A DNA stretch of 32,643 nt, from positions 1 to 32,643 of the forward strand of contig JAEYRD010000233.1 of NCBI GenBank assembly GCA_023435725.1. Reading direction: 5' to 3'. The translations under genes and the position numbers were made by a program. Each line of letters begins with the position of its first letter. Within the stretch, counting starts at the first letter, position 1. The notes under the pieces were generated by a model, which did not search any database, was not told the origin of the DNA, and saw only the letters and a list, made by a program, of their open reading frames with translations. Origin of the DNA: Pseudomonadota bacterium (GTDB taxonomy: Bacteria; Pseudomonadota; Alphaproteobacteria; Rhizobiales; Xanthobacteraceae). Of this stretch, positions 8,999-15,849 are shown piece after piece.

Positions 8999-9018
8999 CG
9001 TGGCACAACCGTGCCACG
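8999..9018. promoter_or_regulatory. Perfect inverted repeat, candidate operator
   Basis: CGTGGCAC, four bases AACC, then GTGCCACG: 8-bp arms with no mismatch. It lies 180 bp upstream of the FGE start and about 295 bp upstream of the AraC-type regulator start. The arms have no U-tract beside them, so an operator is more likely than a terminator. A third copy of the half-site core GTGCCAC lies at 9106-9112. AraC proteins usually bind direct repeats, so the bound protein is open. Confidence 0.4.
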
Positions 9019-9311
9019 CGCGCTCTGCACCGCAGAACGTTATCGGCAAAAAACGCTAAGGTTGAAAACGGTATCTGAAGATAGGGCGGCTGTGATGTGC
9101 AGTTTGTGCCACTACGCCGGAAGGGCCGGTGAGGCTTAACGCCCCATGTCCAGTATCCCTCATTCCGCAGTGTTGCGGGAATTTCTGGCGTCAAATTCAG
9201 CGATGATTTGCCTCAAACACGAAGTCAGTTTGTCGTCCCCCAATTCGCGTTGTGGTGGTATTGTACTGCTCACTGCCGCAGAATTGTCTCGCTTTAGTAA
9301 CAGGGTACGGC

Positions 9312-10310
9312 ATGGGGCAATTTCTTCTGGTCGATTCGCGTAGGCTCGACGGCTTTGAAGGTCTTCGCGAGGCTGTTCACGGTTCGCATGTCGACGTGAT
9401 GCAGCTCGGACGCGGACGGTTGCGCGGGACGCTGTCCCATGTCGGCATCGGGGGCTTCTCGCTCAGCGTCGGCACGTTCAACGTTGGCATGCGCACGCAG
9501 CGCGTCTCCAGCGACGACAAGCTGATCGTCGGAATGCTGCTGGCGGCCGAAGAGCGCGTGGCGCACTGGTCGTTCGACATGCAGCTCAACGACGTGCTCG
9601 TCATTCCGCCGCTGCTCGAGCATGACGGGGTCTTTCACGGCGCGTCCGCTTACGCCGCGATGCGTTTCGACCTCAACGAAGTCGCATCCCTGTTCGCCGG
9701 CGAGGCGAGGCTGAGCGATCCCGACACCTGGCGCAGCCGCGGCCATTTCCGTGCTGACCTCGAGACCGGCGCAATCGCCTCACGCCGTCTGGTCCGGATC
9801 ATGTCGCATCTGCGCACCCACCAGCACCGACTGACGCCGTCGACAGCCGATTTCTGGAAGCGATCGATTGTCGAATGCATGGGAGCCAACGTGATGTCGT
9901 CGCTGCCGCCGGATGATGCGGGCTGGCTGCCTTCGGCAAGGCGGTTGATCCGGAGGGTCGAAGACTATCTCGACGAGGCCGGCACGCGCCCAGTGCACGT
10001 TTCGGAGATCTGTGCGGCACTCGGCGCATCGCGCCGTACCTTGCATCGTGCCTTTCAGGAGGTGTTCGGCCTCGGCCCGGTCAGCTTCCTCAGGCACAAG
10101 CGCCTGTGTGCCGTTCACTCCATCCTGCACGAGAGCGCTCCGGGTTCTACGACCGTGGCGTCCGTCGCCATGAACCAGGGCTTCTACGAACTCGGGCGGT
10201 TCTCGCAGTACTACTTTGCGATGTTCGGGGAGCGTCCGTCGCAGACCCTGGGAATTGCAACATTGCAGACGGCCGGGACGACATCGCGTGAGCCCAGCGC
10301 GGTCGGCTGA
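9312..10310 (+). CDS. AraC-family transcriptional regulator
   Basis: 332 residues from ATG 9312. A GTG at 9252 in frame would add 20 residues, but they are atypical, while MGQFLLVDSRRLDGF looks like a normal start and AGGG lies eight bases upstream. The C-terminal 110 residues form the AraC double helix-turn-helix: VHVSEICAALGASRRTLHRAFQEVFG, then GPVSFLRHKRL, then VASVAMNQGFYELGRFSQYYFAMFGERPSQTL (shown in parts). The N-terminal 200 residues are a cupin-like sensing domain of unknown ligand. It is divergent from the FGE-sulfatase operon, the usual arrangement for a local regulator. The link to sulfate-ester sensing is inference. Confidence 0.92.
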   Translation: MGQFLLVDSRRLDGFEGLREAVHGSHVDVMQLGRGRLRGTLSHVGIGGFSLSVGTFNVGMRTQRVSSDDKLIVGMLLAAEERVAHWSFDMQLNDVLVIPPLLEHDGVFHGASAYAAMRFDLNEVASLFAGEARLSDPDTWRSRGHFRADLETGAIASRRLVRIMSHLRTHQHRLTPSTADFWKRSIVECMGANVMSSLPPDDAGWLPSARRLIRRVEDYLDEAGTRPVHVSEICAALGASRRTLHRAFQEVFGLGPVSFLRHKRLCAVHSILHESAPGSTTVASVAMNQGFYELGRFSQYYFAMFGERPSQTLGIATLQTAGTTSREPSAVG

Positions 10311-10317
10311 CCGCGCT
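10296..10317. terminator. Hairpin at the end of the AraC-type gene (no U-tract)
   Basis: AGCGCGGTC, loop GGCT, GACCGCGCT: a perfect 9-bp GC-rich stem spanning the stop codon, located between two convergent genes. No run of T follows on either strand, so it may act as a 3' end stabiliser or a weak terminator. Confidence 0.4.
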
Positions 10318-10328
10318 CGAGCCCGGCG

Positions 10329-10832
10329 TCACCTCGGCGCGCGAACCCCCAGGCGTTCGATGAAGCGCACCAGGTAGCCATCCGGATCCTGCACGAGGAG
10401 TTCACGCTGTCCGTAGTCCTGGTCGCCGACCCGATACCAGGCTTCGTTCGGTTGTTCGTAGAGGGGCCATTTGGCATCGTCGAGAGCGTTCAGGACGGGC
10501 TCGATACGATCCACGACCATCTGGAAATTGATGCCGCGTCCGAACGGCCGCTGCACCTCGGCCGTTTCCCAGCGCCCGTTCAGCTCGCAGAGCATCAATT
10601 GCAGGCGTCCCCTGACGAGATACGCAAACCGGGCATCAGGTCGGTCATAGGCGACGTCGAAACCGAGCAGGTCCCGCCAGAACGACAGGCTGTCCTGGAT
10701 ATTCGAAACGCTGAGTTCGGGCACGAGATCGGCAAAGCCGCCTTGCGGCGCGCGTCCCGTGCTGTCGGACGCCGCGCGAGCGGCGGGGTCTGAGAGCAGC
10801 GGCTTGTTCATCGCGGCGGCGCCTGGTGTCAT
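10329..10832 (-). CDS. VOC-superfamily (glyoxalase/bleomycin-resistance-like) protein
   Basis: 167 residues from ATG 10832, or 160 from ATG 10811; neither has a strong ribosome site. One VOC module covers about 32-160: LVPELSVSNIQDSLSFWRD, LLGFDVAYDRPDARFAYL, RLQLMLCE, INFQMVVD, and QRELLVQDPDGYLVRFIE at the end. That strand pattern, with Glu/Tyr-rich ends, resembles bleomycin-resistance-type binding proteins and VOC dioxygenases. The expected metal His at the first strand is replaced (LVPEL), which favours the non-metal, ligand-binding branch. It converges with the AraC-type gene. Substrate unknown. Confidence 0.85.
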   Translation of the reverse strand: MTPGAAAMNKPLLSDPAARAASDSTGRAPQGGFADLVPELSVSNIQDSLSFWRDLLGFDVAYDRPDARFAYLVRGRLQLMLCELNGRWETAEVQRPFGRGINFQMVVDRIEPVLNALDDAKWPLYEQPNEAWYRVGDQDYGQRELLVQDPDGYLVRFIERLGVRAPR

Positions 10833-10850
10833 GATTGATGCTTGTGGCGT

Positions 10851-11160
10851 TTATCGCAGCGAATTGGACCGAAGGCCAGCAGTGGAATGGGGCGTACGAA
10901 TGCTCGCTGGGGGGAGGATCGCATTGCTCCATTTGTCGAGGAACGTCTGCTCGTTGCCATTGTAGTACTCGGCAGCGCCCGCATGAACGGGGAGATACGC
11001 GCCGGCGTCGGTATCGGGCGCCTTGAATTGAGCCGTGATAGGCCATTCGGCCAAGAGGCCGCCGTGCGGCCTTGATGCCAATTCTCGACAGGTCTTCCAT
11101 TGCGCCCTTCGTCCGGAAAGGTTCAACGTTCCGGCAAGCATCCGTGGCCGGGCGGCAGCT
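10851..11160 (-). pseudogene. Remnant of a TAXI-type solute-binding protein gene
   Basis: On the minus strand one frame reads APDTDAGAYLPVHAGAAEYY followed by NGNEQTFLDKWSNAI, then loses similarity and stops at 10851. The LPxHxGAxxYY signature is the C-terminal end of TAXI-family (TRAP-associated) periplasmic binding proteins. Just upstream, a different frame carries FRTKGAMEDLSRIGIKAA, which looks like the preceding helical part, so at least one frameshift is likely. No start, signal peptide or main domain is visible. Only the last roughly 80-100 codons of an ancestral gene seem to survive. The family call is by motif memory and should be treated as moderate. Confidence 0.45.
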
Positions 11161-11196
11161 CCGTGTTGATCGCGCGGGAAGCACGCACGCCCTCAA

Positions 11197-11210
11197 TTGA
11201 CATGGATCAA
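11197..11210. promoter_or_regulatory. FixK/FNR-type box upstream of small membrane protein
   Basis: TTGACATGGATCAA is a full match to TTGA-N6-TCAA, the site bound by FNR/FixK regulators of low-oxygen response in rhizobia. If it acts at -41.5 on the plus strand, transcription would start near 11245, about 115 bp before the GTG of the 43-residue gene. On the minus strand it would face the degraded TAXI gene. The 11141-11360 stretch holds no other supported gene; an ATG at 11226 opens only a 28-codon frame. Confidence 0.6.
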
Positions 11211-11360
11211 TACAGCGTCGGGGCAATGTTCTCGATTATTGAAATAGACGCCCGGCGGGACCCCGCTACGGCCGAAGCGACGACGGGCGCGCAGTTGATC
11301 AAGATCGACTGACCGCCGTCGGCGTTCGTCACTCAAGCCGCGCTTCATCAGGAGGCTCCG

Positions 11361-11492
11361 GTGCTTTTCGAACCTCACAACGAGCCACGCCGCTCGACGC
11401 ATTCCAGAGCATTCGAGCGGTGGACGGGGCTCGCAGTTTTTGTTGGAGTGATCGCGTTCGTCCTGGCCTTGGTATATCTGATTGATCTCTAG
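11361..11492 (+). CDS. 43-residue single-pass membrane protein (unrecognised)
   Basis: GTG start with an excellent ribosome site (AGGAGG, five bases upstream), 43 codons and a TAG stop at 11490-11492. The first 21 residues are hydrophilic and basic (EPHNEPRRSTHSRAFERW). The rest is one membrane helix (LAVFVGVIAFVLALVYLI) ending in DL. The charge pattern predicts the N-terminus in the cytoplasm. I do not recognise the family. A FixK/FNR-type box lies 150 bp upstream with no other gene in between, which suggests induction under low oxygen. It could be a small regulator or subunit of a membrane complex; nothing in the sequence says which. Confidence 0.65.
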   Translation: MLFEPHNEPRRSTHSRAFERWTGLAVFVGVIAFVLALVYLIDL

Positions 11493-11567
11493 TGATCGTG
11501 CAGGCTGCTGGCGGCGGTTATGCGCTCGGTTGCCAAGGTAACCCGGGACGACGCATGCTGTTGCGTC

Positions 11568-11756
11568 TCATTCACCGCGTTTCGCGACGATCTCGAAACC
11601 CTCGGCCTCGATCGCCCGAAGGATCACCGCGGTGAGGTGCGCGCATTCATCGGGTTTGATCCAGCTGGGGCTTCTCCAGTCGGGATCGTCTTCCCGTGGG
11701 TAGTTGACAAAAGCTGACCGAATAGCGGCGCTGATGATCTCTATGGGATCTGACAT
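11568..11756 (-). CDS. Conserved small hypothetical protein, 62 residues
   Basis: From ATG 11756 the product is MSDPIEIISAAIRSAFVNY and continues through a PDWRSPSWIKPDECAHLTAV segment, ending FEIVAKRGE. Longer starts exist (11810, or an ATG adding MAVTP), but the SDPIE start gives the best-behaved protein. The ribosome site is weak. It is predicted to be a soluble helical protein. I recall similar short proteins in rhizobia but cannot name a function. Its 3' end faces the 43-residue gene (convergent). Confidence 0.6.
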   Translation of the reverse strand: MSDPIEIISAAIRSAFVNYPREDDPDWRSPSWIKPDECAHLTAVILRAIEAEGFEIVAKRGE

Positions 11757-11895
11757 CGGAGTTACCGCCATCGTTCTCGGGTGCGCGTGGTTTATGCATC
11801 GAACAACCATCAGCGCGGCCGTTGCGCTGGATCAAGGTTCGCTGGAGTATTTTCCGAACAACGCCAACGATGCTGACGTATCGAGGTGGTCCGAT

Positions 11896-12999
11896 CTAGA
11901 CCGGTCCATGCGAACCCGGCGGGATCATGTAGAGGGTCATCGCGAAAATGGCGTAGATGAAAAGCAGGAGAGCGCCGATGAACCAGGCCGATCGTCCGCT
12001 ATTGGTGACGAAGCTTGTCACCACGGTTGCAATCATCACCATGGTGACCGCGCCGGGCCAGAACTGAAGATCCATGGGGTGCGGTCCGATGAAATAGCTC
12101 AGCAGCACGAGGACCGGTGCGACGAACAGGGCGATCTGGGACGCACTTCCGAGCGCGATACTCACGCTCAGGTCGAGCCGGTTGCGACGTGCCGCGGAGA
12201 ACGCCACCGTCATTTCGGCAGCTGCGCCAACCAGCGCCACGACGATGAAGCCGACGAAGGCAGGGCTCATGCCGAGCGTTTCGGCAGCCTTCTGCACCGA
12301 TTCCACAAAGATCTCGCTCACGATCGCAACGAGCACGGTGACGAGCAGCAGGGTCGGAATGGCTATCCCGATCGGCAGCACCGGCCCGGCCGTTTCGCCA
12401 TGATCGGCGCTGGCGAACAACTCCTTGTGCGTCTTCAGCGAGAACAGCAGGCTGAGACCGTAGGCCGCAATCAACAGGATCGCCAGGGCTGCGCTCAAGC
12501 GGTGCACTGCGGTCTCCTCTCCGGGGAATTCGAGGTCGGCGATGGCGGAGGGCGAGAGCAGGGCGATCGTCGCCATCAGCAGCAAGGCGGAATAGAGCCT
12601 GCCGCCGGCACGGTTGTACTCCTGTGTGGAATATTTCAGCCCGCCCAGGAGCAACGATGCGCCCAGCATGAACAGCGAGTTGGTCACGATGGCGCCCGCA
12701 ATGGAGGCTTTCACCAGCATATATTCACCGGCCTGCAGGGCGGCGATCGCGATGATGAGCTCGGTCAAATTGCCAAGCGTGGCATTCAACAGCCCGCCAA
12801 TCGCATCCCCCGTCTTCTCGGCGATGGCCTCCGTCGCATGGCTGAGCAGGCTGGCCAGCGGAATGATGCCAATCACCGCCAGCACGAACAGCAGCGTGTG
12901 GGCGTCGGGCATGATCTGCGCGAGAGCTATCACCACCGGCACGAACACCAGGAGCCAGAGCAACGGGGTGTGCCGGATTTCCTTGAGCAGCAGATTCAT
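11896..12999 (-). CDS. Ca2+/H+ antiporter (CaCA superfamily, ChaA/CAX type)
   Basis: 367 residues from ATG 12999 (AGAGGGA upstream). A longer frame to 13320 is rejected because it runs through a tandem repeat and the promoter. About 11 TM helices are visible in two inverted halves. The two CaCA alpha-repeats are present: GGLLNATLGNLTELIIAI (about 78-95) and FVGFIVVALVGAAAEMTVAF (about 248-267), both with the acidic residue that binds the cation. A short acidic loop (EFPGEETAVH) separates the halves. It exports Ca2+ (or Na+/K+ in ChaA) in exchange for protons across the inner membrane. A TTGA-N6-TCAA box is centred 61 bp upstream of the start, spacing that fits direct activation by an FNR/FixK protein. 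Confidence 0.93.
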   Translation of the reverse strand: MNLLLKEIRHTPLLWLLVFVPVVIALAQIMPDAHTLLFVLAVIGIIPLASLLSHATEAIAEKTGDAIGGLLNATLGNLTELIIAIAALQAGEYMLVKASIAGAIVTNSLFMLGASLLLGGLKYSTQEYNRAGGRLYSALLLMATIALLSPSAIADLEFPGEETAVHRLSAALAILLIAAYGLSLLFSLKTHKELFASADHGETAGPVLPIGIAIPTLLLVTVLVAIVSEIFVESVQKAAETLGMSPAFVGFIVVALVGAAAEMTVAFSAARRNRLDLSVSIALGSASQIALFVAPVLVLLSYFIGPHPMDLQFWPGAVTMVMIATVVTSFVTNSGRSAWFIGALLLFIYAIFAMTLYMIPPGSHGPV

Positions 13000-13053
13000 G
13001 CGCTTCCCTCTGAGAGAATGCGCCGAGGCTGTCGCGAGGGCAGGGAGCGAAGG

Positions 13054-13067
13054 TTGATCTAGCTCAA
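13054..13067 (-). promoter_or_regulatory. FixK/FNR-type box of the antiporter gene
   Basis: TTGATCTAGCTCAA matches TTGA-N6-TCAA. Its centre is at 13060.5. Placing transcription 41.5 bp downstream gives a start near 13019 and a 19-base leader holding the AGAGGGA ribosome site before ATG 12999. This is the class II activator geometry. Confidence 0.6.
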
Positions 13068-13106
13068 CGGTTGCTTCCGGCCGGAGATGAGGACCGCGCC
13101 TTTGCC

Positions 13107-13145
13107 AAGTCCAGTGCGAAGTCCAGTGCGAAGTCCAGTGCGAAG
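13107..13145. repeat. Tandem 12-bp repeat, three copies
   Basis: The unit AAGTCCAGTGCG occurs three times without mismatch (13107-13118, 13119-13130, 13131-13142) and is followed by a partial copy AAG. It lies between the antiporter box and the transpeptidase start. Copy number would be expected to vary between strains by slippage. Confidence 0.9.
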
Positions 13146-13334
13146 CCCGGCGAATGGGGCGCCCTATAGGCCCGGCGCATGCGCAACCGCGATCTGATCT
13201 GGCTGCCATCACATCATCCGCATCCACGATCCCCCCGCGCACGGACGCCTTGGCCGGTTCGGGAAAACCTGGAAACTTCCGTCGTCGAGCCGAGTTGCCA
13301 TCCCGATGAACGTCTTCCACGTCGGAGCCGGAAT

Positions 13335-14396
13335 ATGGTCGGCGAGGATCCGCTGCGAGTGACGGTGAAGGCCGCTGGGTCCGCTGATCGGGCCCGGCAG
13401 TTTACGAGCATTTGCCTCGTCCTGACGTTGGCCTTGGCCTTCGCCCTGGCGGCCGTGCCGGCGTTTGCAGCCGGGATGGATGCGGCCGCCATCGATTCTG
13501 CCCAGCCCTCGAAGAAGACGCTGTCGAAGGAGACGCCGACCCCGGCGGGGGTGCGCCTGCAGGTCCTGCTGGACAGGGCACATTTCTCGCCGGGCGAGAT
13601 CGACGGCAAGTTCGGAGAGAATGCAAAGAAGGCGCTTCGCGCCTATGCGGAAGCGCGGCAGTTGCCGAGCTCGGACGAATTGACGGAGGACGTCTGGGAG
13701 GCGCTGCAGGCGGACGATCGGCCGCTGACGGCGAGCTATACCATCACCGACAAGGACGTCGCTGGTCCGTTCCTGCGCAAGCTTCCGCCGAAGATGGAGG
13801 ACATGAAGAACATCCCGAAGCTTGGCTACACCAGCCCGCGCGAGGCGTTGGCCGAGAAGTTTCACATGAGCGAGCAGCTGCTGTCGGCGCTCAACCCGGG
13901 CCGACATTTCGATCGCGCTGGCGACACCATCGTGGTGGTCGATATCTCCGGCGGCGAGGGCAGTGCGCCCGCAAAGGCCGACAGGGTCGAAGTCGACAAG
14001 CGCCGGCAGACGGTCAAGCTGTTCGACAAATCGAATTCGCTGATCGGATTTTATCCGGCGACCGTGGGAAGCGAAGAGAAGCCGTCGCCTTCAGGCACGC
14101 TGAAGGTCACGGAGATCAGCCGTAATCCGACCTACCGCTACAATCCCGCCTATCACTTCAAGGGCGTCCACACGCGCAAGCCCTTTACGATCAAGCCCGG
14201 TCCAAACAATCCGGTTGGCGTCGTCTGGATCAATCTTTCCGCCGACGGCTACGGCATTCACGGCACGCCTTCGCCGGACAAAATCTCAAAAGCGCAGTCG
14301 CACGGCTGCGTGCGTCTCACCAATTGGGATGCAGAGCGTGTTGCCAGCGGCGTCTCGAATGGTACGCCGGTCGCGTTCGTTGAGGGCGCGGGATGA
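13335..14396 (+). CDS. Exported L,D-transpeptidase (YkuD domain) with peptidoglycan-binding region
   Basis: 353 residues from ATG 13335 (GGAG upstream). An upstream frame from 13179 is dismissed as it crosses the promoter region. A basic start and hydrophobic segment (about 26-46, ICLVLTLALAFALAAVPAFA) form a signal peptide. Next comes a PG_binding_1-like module (LQVLLDRAHFSPGEIDGKFGENAKKALRAY, in parts, about 74-105), then a LysM-like stretch (SPREALAEKFHMSEQLLSAL). The YkuD domain covers about 210-350 with HGT at 309-311 and SHGCVRL, whose Cys325 is the nucleophile. It makes 3-3 crosslinks in peptidoglycan or anchors proteins to it, in the periplasm. The family is common in Rhizobiales, where 3-3 crosslinks are abundant. 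Confidence 0.94.
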   Translation: MVGEDPLRVTVKAAGSADRARQFTSICLVLTLALAFALAAVPAFAAGMDAAAIDSAQPSKKTLSKETPTPAGVRLQVLLDRAHFSPGEIDGKFGENAKKALRAYAEARQLPSSDELTEDVWEALQADDRPLTASYTITDKDVAGPFLRKLPPKMEDMKNIPKLGYTSPREALAEKFHMSEQLLSALNPGRHFDRAGDTIVVVDISGGEGSAPAKADRVEVDKRRQTVKLFDKSNSLIGFYPATVGSEEKPSPSGTLKVTEISRNPTYRYNPAYHFKGVHTRKPFTIKPGPNNPVGVVWINLSADGYGIHGTPSPDKISKAQSHGCVRLTNWDAERVASGVSNGTPVAFVEGAG

Positions 14397-14429
14397 CGCG
14401 AGGGCTACGCAGCCGCTGTCGATCCGGCG

Positions 14430-14846
14430 TTACTTCACGATGGGCGTGGTCAGCTCCTTATCGGCCGTATCGACCACGAAGACGGCAAGCAGCTTCGCGG
14501 GCTCGGAATCGCTGGCATTGGCGCTGACGGCGTGGCGGTCGCCGGGCTTTTCAGAGAAGTTCTCACCCTTGTGAAAGACTTCGACGGGACCGTCGTTGAC
14601 TTGGCTGCGGATCGCACCTTCCAGGACCGTTGCATAGATGAAGGCGGAGGGCGCGTGCAGGTGGGCCGGTGAGGAGCCTCCGGGACCATATTCGACCAGC
14701 ACGCCCTTCATGCTCTTGCCCGGGACGTTCGGCAGCGCCTGGTCAAACACGACCGTCACCTTGGCCAATGGTGCCGCCGGCTCGGCTGCACGGGCCATCA
14801 GAATCGCTGCGGTATAAACCGCGGTTGCGATCAGCAATCTGCGCAT
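14430..14846 (-). CDS. Small exported cupin protein
   Basis: 138 residues from ATG 14846, supported by AAAGGA eight bases upstream; an ATG at 14861 has no ribosome site. A signal peptide covers about 1-20 (RRLLIATAVYTAAILMARA). A single cupin_2 barrel follows: GPGGSSPAHLHAPSAFIY (metal-ligand His pair), VLEGAIRSQV, FHKGENFSEKPGDRHAV, and a final LLAVFVVD strand. It is the second gene of an operon, 51 bp after the oxidoreductase stop. A paralogue with the same block pattern is at 24644-25150, also in a small redox-type operon. Function unknown; it probably binds a metal and a small ligand in the periplasm. Confidence 0.88.
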   Translation of the reverse strand: MRRLLIATAVYTAAILMARAAEPAAPLAKVTVVFDQALPNVPGKSMKGVLVEYGPGGSSPAHLHAPSAFIYATVLEGAIRSQVNDGPVEVFHKGENFSEKPGDRHAVSANASDSEPAKLLAVFVVDTADKELTTPIVK

Positions 14847-14897
14847 GAGATTTCCTTTCATTGCCGTGGCTGTCGTGATTGCAGGACGGGGGACTCC

Positions 14898-15641
14898 TCA
14901 GAGCCCTGCGAGCCATGTGGCGAGCGGCGTTTTCCCGAGCCGCGCCTCGCCGAGCGGGTTCAGCGATGTGTCGTCAATGGGAGCGCCGTAATACGGGGCC
15001 TTCGGGTCTCCCACCACCGGACGGGTGTCGCCGGACGCCTTCAGGCGGCGTGCGATGAATTCATTGAATGGTGCCTTCTCAGGTCCTGCGATATCGATCG
15101 TGCCGTTGAGCGGCTGGCCCGTTGCGACCTCCGCGAGGTGATCAACCACGTCGTCGGCCGCGATCGGCTGAAATAGCGCCGACGGCACGACGATCTTTCC
15201 CCCGGTCGCACCCGTTTCGGCAATGGCGCCGAGGAACTCGAAGAACTGGGTGGCGCGCACGATCGAGTAGGGAATCGAAGAGGCCTTGATGATGGTCTCC
15301 TGGGCGAGCTTGGCGCGGAAATAGGCGTTGTCGGGCGACCGTTCGGTCCCCACGATCGAGAGCGCCACGTGGTGCTTTACGGCCGCTGCCACCTCTGTCG
15401 CGACGAGATTGTTGCTCGAACGCTGGAAGAAATCCAGCACGGCGGCGGGTTCCCAGGACGGCGCGTTGGCGACGTCGACGACAACATCCGCGCCCGCCAG
15501 AACTGTGGCGAGGCCCTCTCCGGTCACGGCGTTCACGCCTGATCTGGGCGAGGCTGCCACGGCCTCGTGGCCGTCTTGTCCGAGCTTCGTCACGAGCTTG
15601 GATCCGATTAATCCGCTCCCGCCTATCACGACGATCTTCAT
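14898..15641 (-). CDS. NAD(P)-binding oxidoreductase, NmrA/atypical SDR type
   Basis: 247 residues from ATG 15641, where GAGGAG lies nine bases upstream; the frame extends to 15659 without support. The N-terminus is a Rossmann motif, MKIVVIGGSGLIGSKL (GxxGxxG at 8-14). LAGADVVVDVANAP and HHVALSIVGTERS follow, as in atypical SDR and NmrA-like proteins. The classical YxxxK pair is not in its usual context (YFRAKLAQE is the nearest match), typical of this subfamily. It probably acts as a cytoplasmic NAD(P)H-dependent reductase or redox sensor; the substrate is unknown. It is followed by the exported cupin gene, and a repeated GAGCGTGA element precedes it. Confidence 0.88.
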   Translation of the reverse strand: MKIVVIGGSGLIGSKLVTKLGQDGHEAVAASPRSGVNAVTGEGLATVLAGADVVVDVANAPSWEPAAVLDFFQRSSNNLVATEVAAAVKHHVALSIVGTERSPDNAYFRAKLAQETIIKASSIPYSIVRATQFFEFLGAIAETGATGGKIVVPSALFQPIAADDVVDHLAEVATGQPLNGTIDIAGPEKAPFNEFIARRLKASGDTRPVVGDPKAPYYGAPIDDTSLNPLGEARLGKTPLATWLAGL

Positions 15642-15662
15642 GGGATGTCTCCTCGGCATTTT

Positions 15663-15718
15663 GCGAGCGTGAGATGGTCAAAGCCGGATGGCGCTCACGC
15701 TCGCTTGATGTGAGCGTG
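15663..15718 (-). promoter_or_regulatory. Triple GAGCGTGA element, candidate operator
   Basis: GCGAGCGTGAG (15663-15673) and CTCACGCTCGC (15694-15704) form a perfect 11-bp inverted repeat with a 20-bp spacer. A third, shorter copy TGAGCGTG lies at 15711-15718. The first arm begins 22 bp upstream of the oxidoreductase start codon, and a TTGACC that could be a -35 element lies between the arms on the minus strand. This fits repression of the oxidoreductase-cupin operon by an unidentified dimeric regulator. Confidence 0.5.
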
Positions 15719-15849
15719 TTTTACAGGAGCAATGGGGCGGGCTCTTGCCTGAAACCGGCATATGGCCGGAAAATGCTCAGGTCATTTCGCCGCGATGCGA
15801 CAGCATTTGGTAAGCGATGCTTGCCTGTGCGACGTGGTAACGTGCCAGC

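Larger units (their letters stand above)
8820..9311. other. Divergent intergenic region between FGE operon and araC-type gene
   Basis: 492 bp without a convincing gene, noticeably less GC-rich than its flanks. It holds a perfect 8-bp inverted repeat at 8999-9018 and a weak FixK-like match at 8950-8963, both listed separately. The sequence GTGCCAC of the right arm recurs at 9106-9112. A short open frame from ATG 9146 overlaps the regulator start but has no good ribosome site. Confidence 0.6.
13000..13334. other. Divergent promoter region between antiporter and L,D-transpeptidase
   Basis: 335 bp with no supported gene. It contains the FixK/FNR-type box (13054-13067) and three tandem 12-bp repeats (13107-13142), both listed separately. 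Open frames cross it from both sides as upstream extensions of the real genes, but their codons look non-coding. Confidence 0.7.

Noticed and set aside
9001..9016. Sigma-54 promoter in the FGE/AraC intergenic region (TGGCAC...TGC)
   Set aside because: The GG-to-GC spacing is one base short on both strands and the TTGC element is absent; the sequence is better explained as a symmetric operator.
9146..9343. A 65-codon frame before and across the AraC start
   Set aside because: The ribosome site is poorly placed, codon use is unlike neighbours and it overlaps the regulator out of frame.
11279..11300. Second FixK-type box (TTGATCAAGATCGA) after the first one
   Set aside because: The right half is TCGA, not TCAA, so it fails the consensus.
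11226..11312. 28-codon ORF between the FixK-type box and the 43-residue gene
   Set aside because: Its ATG lies upstream of the transcript start predicted from the box, and the ribosome site is too close to the ATG.
13107..13145. CRISPR-like repeat
   Set aside because: The units are 12 bp, directly adjacent, without spacers and without cas genes.
13000..13320. N-terminal extension of the antiporter with SHWT repeats
   Set aside because: It is produced by translating the 12-bp tandem repeat and the promoter; the ATG at 12999 has a ribosome site and gives a normal CaCA start.
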